The position numbers and the translations under genes were made by a program. A stretch of DNA of 64,000 bases from the NCBI GenBank assembly GCA_958450365.1, contig CAUEEP010000730.1, positions 1,474,001 to 1,538,000 of the forward strand, in the 5' to 3' direction. Under the pieces are notes generated by a model, which saw only the letters and a program-made list of their open reading frames with translations, did not search any database and had not been told where the DNA came from. Below, in pieces: positions 55,343-64,000 of this stretch; the first letter of the stretch is position 1, and every line of letters starts with the position of its first letter. Source of the DNA: Mesorhabditis belari (Eukaryota; Nematoda; Chromadorea; Rhabditida; Rhabditidae).

Positions 55343-57022
55343 AAAGGTTTTTAGACTTGAAATTGTTTGCAAAATACAGTAGGCATAATCATTCGCTTGA
55401 AATTTTAAACAAATACTTTTGTTTCAGACGCTCTTTTAGATAGACAAATATATTCAATGTTGTTTTGATCAATTCCGAGTCAAAAAGAACATGAACTCGG
55501 AAAACATGAAATTTGACTCGATACTGAAGTTGAATCATTCCTTCCATCAAAACTTGCCAAAATAAAAAATTATGCCGTTGTTTTTAGTTTAATGATATGG
55601 CTCTTTAATTTTAACCATACAAAAGTTTGGTAGCTGCTTTTGTTGAAAAATTTTGGTGGAGCGAATAGACTTTCTGGATAGCCTAATAGAAGAGTGCCTA
55701 GCTACGTTATCTGTTTATCTTTTTTAAAATTTTAGCTTTCTAAACGTCAGCTTGCTACCATTCAGTCATTTAATAGTCCGGTCTTAAGACTTTAATGTAC
55801 TGTTTTCAAAAAGAAAAAGGGAATACGGTATCTTTTTCAGAAAGGCCACAATTGGACTCTATACAGATTGACTCGTTGTCATATAATATTTCAAAGTCAG
55901 CTAGAGTATGGTAGCTTTTTCTGAGCCACATTTTAGCGCTTTAATCAAGAGGAGCTCACTCACAGAGCACGATGAGATTCCGCAGCCGTTCTGCCTTGTT
56001 TAAAATCATTACCCGTACAACAAGCAAACCCGCACTCGAAATTTTTTGTCAACCATTTTCTAGAAGCTAAAAATTACTTCAAATTAAGTAAAATGCATGA
56101 GTCTTAGATGTCAAAAGACGCGCAAAGAGACGCTCTTTCAGATAGACAAATATATTCAATAAAAAATTTTATTAGGTTCAAAATATAAACCAAAAAAAGT
56201 GTGACGGAAGTTTCATCTGCACCAACCTAATGAAAAGCATTTTGCTAACAAGCATTTTTGCATTTTGCTAACAAGCATTTTGCTTCGTTCTGCTGACTTA
56301 CTCCGGAGAATTCTAGTTCAATGGTCTTCTGGAAAGCTAAGATTAGTAAAACTTTCGTCAAATTTAGTCATCTTGCTAATTCTTGTCAACTTCTTTCATT
56401 TCCTGATTGCTAATGCTTACTTCTTTTCAATTTCAATCATTCCACCAAAAATGACATTTGAATTTCCCAACTCTTGCATCCATTTATTAATGAAATTTTT
56501 GTTTAGTGAAATTTTAGGAGATTTCCCACTCAATCCAGGTGTTTGCTGGCTATAAGCTGTACTCAGCAACCCGAAAAGTTCTCTTTATTCTTTTCGATAA
56601 AATTTTTTTATCCTGAATGTGTGATCAAATCTTTCAAATGGGTAAGATGGAGGGGTTTCCTTTGAAGAAAAGGGTTTAGCCCTGTAATCTGAACAGTAAG
56701 CGGATGAGGGAAGAGAGAAAAGGACTTCTTCTCCTCCTCCCTCCCTTCATCCCTCCCCACCACTGAATATCTCCATCTCAAGGCTCCTTTTTCATTTTCC
56801 TTTATGCTAATTTTCTTTGAATCCCATTTGAGACTAGACTTTGAATCCCATCTGAGACTTATCTAGCTTTGAGTTTGAGCAACAGGCTTGACCTGTTGCT
56901 CGAGTTGATCCCTGTTCAGTTCTAGAATCGTTTATTTTCAAATCTCATCCACATTCGGTGTTTAATAGGTTCTTTTTTAAATAAATTGTGTCTTTTTTCA
57001 ATAATCAACTTATCTTTTCTAG
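55343..57022. other. Interval between the Tc1-like element and the receptor gene
   Basis: A 33-bp direct repeat (agacgctctttyagatagac...) occurs at 55427 and 56130. Single mariner-type ends are visible at about 55670-55685 (gactttctggatagcctaa) and 56215-56230 (atctgcaccaacctaat). These suggest decayed mariner copies. From 56240 on, AT-rich DNA with a GGAGGAGAAG-type pyrimidine tract near 56720-56760 leads to the receptor start, and ttttctag before the ATG is a splice or trans-splice acceptor. No gene. Confidence 0.5.
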
Positions 57023-59431
57023 ATGGTCGAAGATCTCATCTACGAATTCTTGCCGGTGATCGGCTTTGGCATGTGTGCGTCATCGATTTTCGTATTGATT
57101 GTGATGCGAGGATCGAAAGATGCTTTCAAGTTTCTCCAATTTTTCGCATTTGTCGGTGAGTTTCTTTTTTTGTTCTTGATTTACCAATTAAATGACTAAT
57201 TTCATAAGGAAGGTCAAAATATGATGATATTTAACCCATTTGCCATTTGAAAACGACTTATTTGCCTGATTAAATGAGAAATTGACTTGTTTAGCTCAAA
57301 TTCTCATCATTTTCGGGATTTACACCCACAGTTTTTTTTTAGTTTTTAGTGAATATCTCATCAAAGTCAGCTTTTCAAATTTCAGATTTAATCTCCGGAA
57401 TCACGATGATTTTCGCGGGTTTTCATGGCGTCATTCACACAATTTATGGAGCGGCGGGAGAGGTGAGGGGAATCGAAATCGGGAATGAAATAAACAGTAG
57501 CTTGTCGGTTTCGGTACTTGTGAATCTGTTGCACGCATATTGTTTTGAAAATTTGCATATACGTAGGCGACGGTAATATGCGACGTAGGCGCCTAAGCTT
57601 AAACCGTAGGCGACGGTAATCTGCGTGCAACAGATTCGCCGTAGGCGACGCCCGTGCTAGCTCGTGATGCGTGGCCGGGAAGTGACCTGCGTCACAGCGT
57701 GTTTTTTTAATGGGGCCGAAAACTACGTGACGCGCAGAGAACGCACAGAAAAAGGCAGAGCTATGGCCTACTTGTGTATTTGTTGCACGCAACTACTTAG
57801 AAGGCACAGAAAAAAGTTTTCAAAACAAATGCTAATTGGGTAATATGCGTGCAACAGATTCACAAGTACCTCGGTTAGCGCAAAATACGAAAACGTGGCT
57901 CTTTCTTCAGATGATTCAACCGTGGCAATGCATGGGCAGTGGCTGGCATCTCCCGATGTGGATTTTCACGGATGCTCTCCATTTATCACTCATGTTTTGT
58001 TTCACTCTTGATCGACTATTTCTCATCATTGTCCCCATTCAATATTTAAAAGTTTGTGTTTTCTGAAATAACAACCTACAGTACACTTTTTTCAGATAGC
58101 AAACTTTTATCTACACAAGCGTTTGTTAATCGTTCCATTTGCCGGTTCACTCGCCTATTTGTACCCAGTTTTTCAGGTAAAGTAAGCTTTAATATCTCAT
58201 AAGAATATATTAAGTTAGTAAATGTTTTAACAATAGTTTTAACAATAACAATAACAATAACAATATCATCTACCAGTTTTAACAATGTGCTTTTAGGATG
58301 CAAGCGCAAACAGTGACAACAAAACGCTATCGATCTCTTCGCTTTGTCATCTAGAGGAAGTGATCGGAGAAGAGACGTACACTCTGCACACCGTTTTATT
58401 GCAGTTTATTCCTATTGGATGTGAGTGATCGACTCGAATTATTGATTTCAAATGAAAGAATAGCTTAAAAATAAATCTAGTTTAGCTAAAGAAGTCTAAG
58501 CTCTTCTACTTTCCAGTGCCATTTGATTTTATTCCAATCAAAGCTTTTCAGGTGTTCTCGGCTGCTTTCTGATCCTTCTCATTTATATGATTCGTCATTT
58601 GAAACAACGATGGTCTTACAATTGGTCCGAGGCGACCGATATCACTAAACAGGTCGGCAAGTTGGGTTACGATAGTTCTCTTCGCTTTGTACCCATAGAA
58701 ACCAAAGATTTCAGTTATTGTTGGTCCTATCAGTTCGTTGTTTCCTTTTCGGTGTCTCGGTGCATCTTCCACTTCTTTTTATTCACAAAGGATCAACCGC
58801 TGAAATGGCCATTCTTCGAGATTTTTTTATCAGGTTTAATAAATTGTTAAAATCACCAAAACCATTTTGCATTTTCCAGAATTTGTTTGGCTATTTGTGT
58901 GACGATTGCTTCCCCGATTCTCTTATCGAGTCTTTGCCCACAATTCTCACATAATGTCTACATGCTTTTCAACAAATACTCGCATAACACGAAGAGGCAA
59001 TGGCAAAGTGCAAGTGAGTGAGAGAAATCTGAAGTTCTAGTAAAGTTAGTGCCAAATAGAAACCACTATTGAGTATTTTGATACAGTCCCTTGATCATCT
59101 TTTTACAGGTGATCCACCAAAAGGTGAGGCCTTGGATCACGAAGAAGGTGACCATCCCGGAAAAGATGAATTCGCTGATGCGGCGGTAAGTTTTGAAAAA
59201 CGATTGAAGCTTTAGGAAGAAAACTCAAAATTCTCTTTCTCAAGTTCAAAGAAGCTCACTTTCCAGGTGAACATGTTCGGCTCGTTTTATTCGGCAACCG
59301 GCGCACCGATGGGATTGGGTGAAACGGGTGGAAACAATCATGTCGATCGAGCCAATCATGAACGATCAATCTCTTTCTATTATCAGGATAGTCCAAAAAG
59401 TACTACGAGTAAAAAATGTCGACCTGCTTAA
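57023..59431 (+). CDS. Seven-transmembrane receptor (nematode rhodopsin-like GPCR)
   Basis: The ATG at 57023 (MVEDLIYEFLPVIGFG) directly follows ttttctag, suggesting spliced-leader addition. Seven hydrophobic segments can be traced: FGMCASSIFVLIVM, FFAFVDLISGITMIFAGF, WIFTDALHLSLMFCFTLDRL, LLIVPFAGSLAYLYPVF, FIPIGCVLGCFLILLIYMI, LVLSVRCFLFGVSVHLPLLF and ICLAICVTIASPILLSSLC. TM3 ends LDRLFLI and is followed by PIQY, the place of the DRY motif. A Cys pair (MIQPWQCM before TM3 and LCHLEE before TM5) could form the usual disulfide. The tail is hydrophilic, ends TSKKCRPA, stop 59429-59431, with AATAAA at 59634. About 9 exons. The intron at 57461-57908 holds a MITE. Family resemblance is to nematode chemoreceptor-type GPCRs; the ligand is unknown. 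Confidence 0.82.
57513..57870. mobile_element. GC-rich MITE in an intron of the receptor gene
   Basis: About 358 bp with ends gtacttgtgaatctgttgca inverted at ...tgcaacagattcacaagtac. Inside, gtaggcgacggtaat recurs several times and cgtgcaacagattc is repeated internally. It is markedly GC-richer than the surroundings (57560-57760). Flanks are ttcg and tcgg, so a short TCG duplication is possible. Confidence 0.85.
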
Positions 59432-60047
59432 GAAAACTAGCCTTGTCACATTTGTTTTATAAAATATGTGCCTACCAAAGTGAATACGCTTTTCTTGTAA
59501 TGTCATGAGATTAGAAATCGTATTGCTGTTAATGCTTTGCAAATTTATGATATTTGTATTCAATACGTTGCATTTGTACGCATTTACACATATTTTGTGT
59601 CATCTCACTAACCCCATTGTCATTTACCTATCCAATAAAGCTCGGATCAAATGTTAACACTTTTATCTATTTGACAATAGAAAGCACAAGTTTTAAAGAG
59701 AGAATATCAAAACCGTTAAGGTTAAGGCACAAGATCATGCGGCTCTAATGTAAGAAGATCAAAATAAAGAAATGTGGAAAAAAAATCTATTAATGTGGCT
59801 ACAATTTTCAAGTGAAAAGGGGAGACAATTGGCGACGTTTAAAAAGAGCACAGTTTAAATAAAACGGAAATGAAAGACGAAATTTAGATTTTGATCAGTA
59901 GATGCTAATCGAAAAATTTCCTGAGACTAGTAGAATATGGGTACACGTCATTTGATTAGATTGTCGTTTGAGCACTTTGCGTTTTTGCTGATGATAACAG
60001 TGTTTCTAATCGATCCAACCTATATTTAAATCTAATACAATTATATT
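59432..60047. other. Convergent 3' region between the receptor and nud-2
   Basis: Holds the receptor polyadenylation signal (aataaa at 59634) and AT-rich DNA. It should contain the 3' UTRs of both genes. Nothing else is seen. Confidence 0.6.
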
Positions 60048-61385
60048 TTAGAAAACTAACTTGGACAGCAAGTTCCTCACAACACGGTTGACAGTTGAAT
60101 GAAGACCACCAGTTAAAGCTTCACCAGATTGGTTGAGATCATCTTTTGTTTCCAGGCAGGGCACGGGTCTAATGCTAGAGACCTAAATAATCAACTATTG
60201 ATTTTAATTACAAAATATCCGAGATAATTAAAAAGTTAAATACGTACGGGAATATGGGGCTCAATTCGAGGCCGCTCTATCCGCAAAGGTTCAACGGTGG
60301 CACATGGACGAACAATACCGAGTTCTTTTCTAAAATATGAAAGTTAGTACAACTATCTAAAAATTATAACAGCTTTTGTTTAATTAACTTTGAGCTCGAG
60401 CAAACAGCTTCCCCATTCTTGTTTTAAAGATCTTGTCGAATTTGTTTTGATTCAATTAATAAAGTTAAAAGAATAAGCTTACTTCAGTCGGTAATACTCA
60501 TCCGCGGTCGCAGACATTTCGGCGAGTTCTGTTTCAAGCATGATTTGGCGCTCGGTTCGATCATTCAACTCCTTCTCAATATCCTGAATACAAAATCTTG
60601 TTAATCGAAAATAAACGCTAGCTAACCTGAAGTGTTTGTTGATTTATCCGTTCGCCTCTTTCAAGAATGTCATTTTGTTGCTCCAATTGTACGACTTTTG
60701 AGCGGAGAACGGCGTTTTCATTCGTCAGTTCAGCAATCTAAAAGATTTAAAGATGAGAATAAAAAATAAATGACGCACTCGTCGCTTGAATTTTTCCTCA
60801 TCTTTGAACCATTCTTTCTTCTCATTTTGAACTCGCTCCTAAAACCAAAAATATTTTAAATGCCTCGTTTACTATGTTCAATGCTAAATTTCTCTAATAT
60901 ACCTTCCAAATTTTAGAAGCAGGTCTAAATAAAATAAAGAGCTTATTAAAATACCCAAGAATGCGATTATAGTCAAGTATTTAAATGTGACCACCTGTGC
61001 ATTCTCCTGCAACATCTTCAACCGCTGATTTTCTCCTCGTAGAAGATTTGCTTCTTTCTGTAGTTCCCCAATTTCAGCATCTTGCATGAGTTCAATCTAA
61101 AACAAACCTTTTAAACAAAAAATTTTCAACACGTTTACCTCTTTCGAAGATGACCGAAACTCGTCAAACTCCTCGACCCGTTCATCATAAAGAATCTAAA
61201 TATCTCACATGAATTCACAAAAAAAAATGACTACTATTAGTACTTAAAAGAATTTAAGGAAATGTGTATAGCCTAATAAAAAAGTATACCTTTAAATGAA
61301 GAATCTTCTCGATCAGCTTTTCTGGCGGCAATAGTAGAAGGGCGTCTCGGCCTAGTCCGGCATCATTTTCATTGCTTTTGACCAT
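60048..61385 (-). CDS. nud-2: NudE/NDEL1 homolog, dynein regulator
   Basis: Coiled-coil adaptor that links LIS1 to cytoplasmic dynein in nuclear migration and spindle function. The ATG at 61385 (MVKSNENDAGLGRD) opens a 32-codon exon ending EKILHLK. The long coiled coil follows: LYDERVEEFDEFRSSSKEIE, EANLLRGENQRLKML, KRRIAELTNENAVLRSKVV, then the family-typical ILERGERINQQTLQDIEKEL with RTERQIMLETELAEMSA. The Pro/Arg-rich C-terminal part is short (IRPVPCLETKDDL) and ends STVNRVVRNLLSKLVF, equivalent to the NudE tail helix; stop at 60048. Eight or so exons, about 280 residues. The N-terminal dynein-binding and LIS1-binding coil is full length, and the tail is shorter than in vertebrate NDE1. 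Identification rests on order and spacing of coil motifs. Confidence 0.78.
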
Positions 61386-63192
61386 CGTAAGCGAGCTTTG
61401 AAAAAAACATAATAACGACAAAGCTATGAAAAGGCATAGCAAAACAAATAAAGGAAAAGGAAAATTGACTTAAATGAAGTAAAATGATGATGATGATGAT
61501 GATGATGATTCACAGCGTGATCAAGGTTTAAAATCTCTAGTAACTGACGTTTAGAAATTGTTTGAATGAAACTAGAAATGAAAACGATACGGAGGAGAAT
61601 CGGCTGTCAAATTCGAGAAGTCCAAAGGGTTTCAACGAAGAATCGAAAGAGAGCGCTTTCAAACAAAGAACGAAGACGCCGCTTGGGGGAAGATGGAAGG
61701 GTGATGAGAGAAAAGGAAAGGAAAGAAAAGGCAAAGAGAAGGACCGCATCGATCGCGAAAATGACTGACATTGAAAAGAGAAAAAGGAGAGAAGGCAAAA
61801 AGAGAAGGAGGAAATGAGAGACAACAGAGAATCCCCTTCTGTTAACACTATCCACACACATACACTCACGCCGATTACGAAATTGATCATATGGAGTTGG
61901 GGGAAAAGAGGATTTTCTCGAGAGGGTGAGCACTTCGATGATCGCGGTTGAGGCAGACCGGAGTTGTTTACAAACAAGAGTGCTTGAAAAGAAAAGTAAC
62001 ACTGAAAGTTTCAAAAGCGAGCGAGAAAGTGATATTCAAGAGAGAATATTTAATTACATTTTCATAAAGGTCAAGATATTCAGGTGATTCATTGAATATC
62101 ATTAAAATTGTCTTTAAAACTTAAAACCAGAAAATTTGGTAAACTCTCCACAATTCTAAAGCCTATTTGCACTGTCGGTTTTTTCATGATATGCACCGGG
62201 GTTATTGGTTCAGATGTGCGTGAAGTTTCGCTTTTTGCGAGCATAAAAATTCTGCATTCACAGCGGCAAGTCACCTCTGACCGTGGGTTTATTTTGTGAA
62301 TTTGAAATTGATAGAATTCATGTGTAATTCGATATTTGAACTGACTTTTGAGGGAAAATAATGCACAATTGGATGAGGTAGAGAAAAGTGATCATTTCTC
62401 ATCCTTTCATCAAATAGCAAACTGAAGAACTTAACTACTGAAACTGAAACTGAAAGTTCAATAAACTTGCTAACTCTATAACGTCTCCATAGTGTCCAGA
62501 AAACTTGTAATCAAGAATTTTTGCATTTGCATTAGCAGCGTAAAAAAAACTTTATTTCGTCAGAAAATACATAAACATTTTCTCCAAAAGGAAAACCCGT
62601 CACCAAAAAGCTCATATGATTTGATTTCATAAAAAAGTTGGCAATATTTTAAGGCAAGAGATCCGATATTCGAATTGAAAGGAAATGGTGATACGCACAG
62701 TGTTGTGGTTTGGCAATGATAATGGCAATGGTAATTGAATGATTCCGAGACTAGACTGGATAAAAGAATGGAGATCCTAGAAATGGTGAAAGACTTCAGA
62801 AAATGAATGAGTGGCAGAAAATGAATTTTGGAAAGATCTTGGTGGGGGGAAAGTAGACTTGCTTATACCGTAGTCATTCCAGTAAAGGTTTAGCCTGTAG
62901 GTCTGATACTGTATCAATCTATGACATTGTCTAGGTTTGAACCAGAACAATGAGTTTGGTATTGATCTAGATTGAGTCTGCTAGTCACTACCTAGTACTA
63001 ACAATCAAACGATCTGATATCAGACAAAAAAAACCTCTGCTACAACGACTCTCACTGCTCTCCAGCTTCGGTGCCAAATTTTCAAAAGTTGAATCAGAAA
63101 TGGAAACTCTAGAGCTAGTTCGTAGATTTCTATTGAAACAAATAATTTGCAAGGATTAGGTAAATGCCAGTGTGTGTGTGTTTTAAGGACTC
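61386..63192. other. Interval upstream of nud-2
   Basis: Contains a (GAT)n microsatellite at 61486-61511 and a purine-rich tract at 61560-61850 that is open in several frames with Lys/Arg/Glu-rich or Phe/Ser-rich low complexity on opposite strands. No conserved protein. It probably holds the promoter and 5' UTR of nud-2 and the 3' UTR of the innexin. Confidence 0.55.
61486..61511 (+). repeat. (GAT)n microsatellite
   Basis: Eight to nine GAT units about 100 bp upstream of the nud-2 start codon, in the presumed 5' region. Confidence 0.95.
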
Positions 63193-64000
63193 CTATACGA
63201 AATGCGTTCTTGTCGGAATTGGGGCCAATGGCGGTGGTAGTGATCCCTCACTCCACGAGTTTTTTCTTGTCAAATTCCCAATTGGACCCGCATTTGCATT
63301 CAGATCGTGATCTCCCGTTTCACTTCCCTCCACCTAGAATCAATGAGTTCGAAAACCATAAGACCTTTTGACCAAAAGCTTATAAATCGCTTGTTTGTTT
63401 TATAATCCGAAATCTCAAACTTTCATCTAACCTCTAACAGAAATTTCCAAAAAAGCCTATTAGCTTTTCGTTTACCTTTTCCTCGAGAACCGGTCTCCCT
63501 GAACGGCGAAGAAAAATTTGCCAAAGAGACTGTGTGACCTAAAAAAGAGAAAGACATTAGGAAGGAAAAGGAAAAACCTTAGAGCAGAAAAGATTTCCCG
63601 CATGGTTGGCGATCATGTGCAAAAGGAAAACACCGTCCGGTCGAAGGAAACGATCTGAATAGAGAAGAGATTTGATTTATTTACCGAGCTGTCAGACAAG
63701 AACTAGACCTTAATGGGGTAACAGTACAATTGTTTAGATCATTGCACCAACCTGTAAACCTTCCCAACTGATCGCTTTCCATGTCCAAATGTTTTGCGAC
63801 AAACGATTGACGAAGACTGAATAGTGTACTTGTTTTAAAAAAAGCCGTTATTTTCTGAATACCTTGATGTCGACAAAGCAAATAACCAAAAAAGAAGGTT
63901 GACAGCGGTGAGAAAAGCCAACACAGCTAGCCAAACCCATAAAAAGACAAAGATTTTCTCTGTGAACATGTTGATTACCTGAAATGGATTGTAGAATGCA
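63193..64000 (-). CDS. Innexin, C-terminal part (runs off the window)
   Basis: Gap-junction channel subunit. Five exons are visible: 63863-63978 (INMFTEKIFVFLWVWLAVLA, the conserved segment leading into transmembrane helix 4), 63752-63816 (VAKHLDMESDQLGRFT), 63578-63654 (RFLRPDGVFLLHMIANHAGN, the DGVFLL-MI innexin signature), 63476-63538 (VTQSLWQIFLRRSGRPVLE) and 63193-63333 (Ser/Pro-rich cytoplasmic tail ending PLAPIPTRTHFV, stop at 63193). All junctions keep frame. The first three transmembrane segments and extracellular loops lie beyond base 64000, so the paralog cannot be named. Innexins are a many-member family in nematodes. Confidence 0.92.

Noticed and set aside
61537..62014. Open frames of up to 146 codons on the minus strand and Arg/Lys/Glu-rich frames on the plus strand
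   Set aside because: A purine-rich tract read in several frames. The longest minus frame is Phe/Ser/Leu low complexity and does not begin with ATG in a convincing context.

Overview
The window is nuclear DNA of a free-living-type (rhabditid-like) nematode. The evidence is a set of recognisable animal genes built from many small exons with mostly 40-60 bp GT-AG introns, pyrimidine-rich AG acceptors directly at or next to several start codons (as expected for spliced-leader trans-splicing), innexin and nuclear-receptor genes of nematode type, and an AT-rich background full of Tc1/mariner elements and foldback repeats. No bacterial or viral gene organisation is visible.

Layout. 1-2700: a palindromic repeat complex with two inverted copies of exons of an unidentified gene and a 390 bp direct duplication. 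2708-8284 (-): gex-2/Sra-1/CYFIP, a WAVE-complex subunit. It is divergent from 8566-13979 (+): sec-15, an exocyst subunit, across a 281 bp shared promoter; sec-15 carries two minisatellites in introns. 13980-19565: gene-poor DNA with one tRNA-Trp(CCA) gene. 19566-27706 (+): ced-1/Draper/MEGF10, the cell-corpse engulfment receptor, with a decayed Tc1-like transposon in one intron. 29890-33041 (-): wdr-46/UTP7, a ribosome-biogenesis WD40 protein, with a Merlin-like transposon relic in an intron and an 8-bp-TSD foldback element on either side of the gene. 33674-44573: 11 kb without an assured gene, holding several MITEs, minisatellites and two tRNA-derived repeats. 44574-49461 (+): a nuclear hormone receptor with three palindromic insertions in introns. 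49462-55340: a transposon graveyard in which a 2 kb foldback element has been hit by two MITEs, followed by mariner remnants and an apparently intact Tc1-like element. 57023-59431 (+): a seven-transmembrane receptor. 60048-61385 (-): nud-2/NudE. 63193 to the window edge (-): the C-terminal half of an innexin.

The host genes are unrelated housekeeping or cell-biology genes, not one pathway or operon, although gex-2 and ced-1 both belong to the engulfment/cytoskeleton field in worms. The most distinctive content is mobile DNA: two diverged Tc1-like families share a DD49E catalytic spacing, an intron at the same codon, a splice acceptor abutting the ATG and doubled motif-bearing inverted repeats of about 225 bp. 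There is also a three-copy tRNA-derived SINE-like family whose anticodon loop lacks U33, and a foldback family with perfect 8-bp target duplications. Exon limits were read by eye from splice signals and family similarity, so gene ends are firmer than every internal junction.
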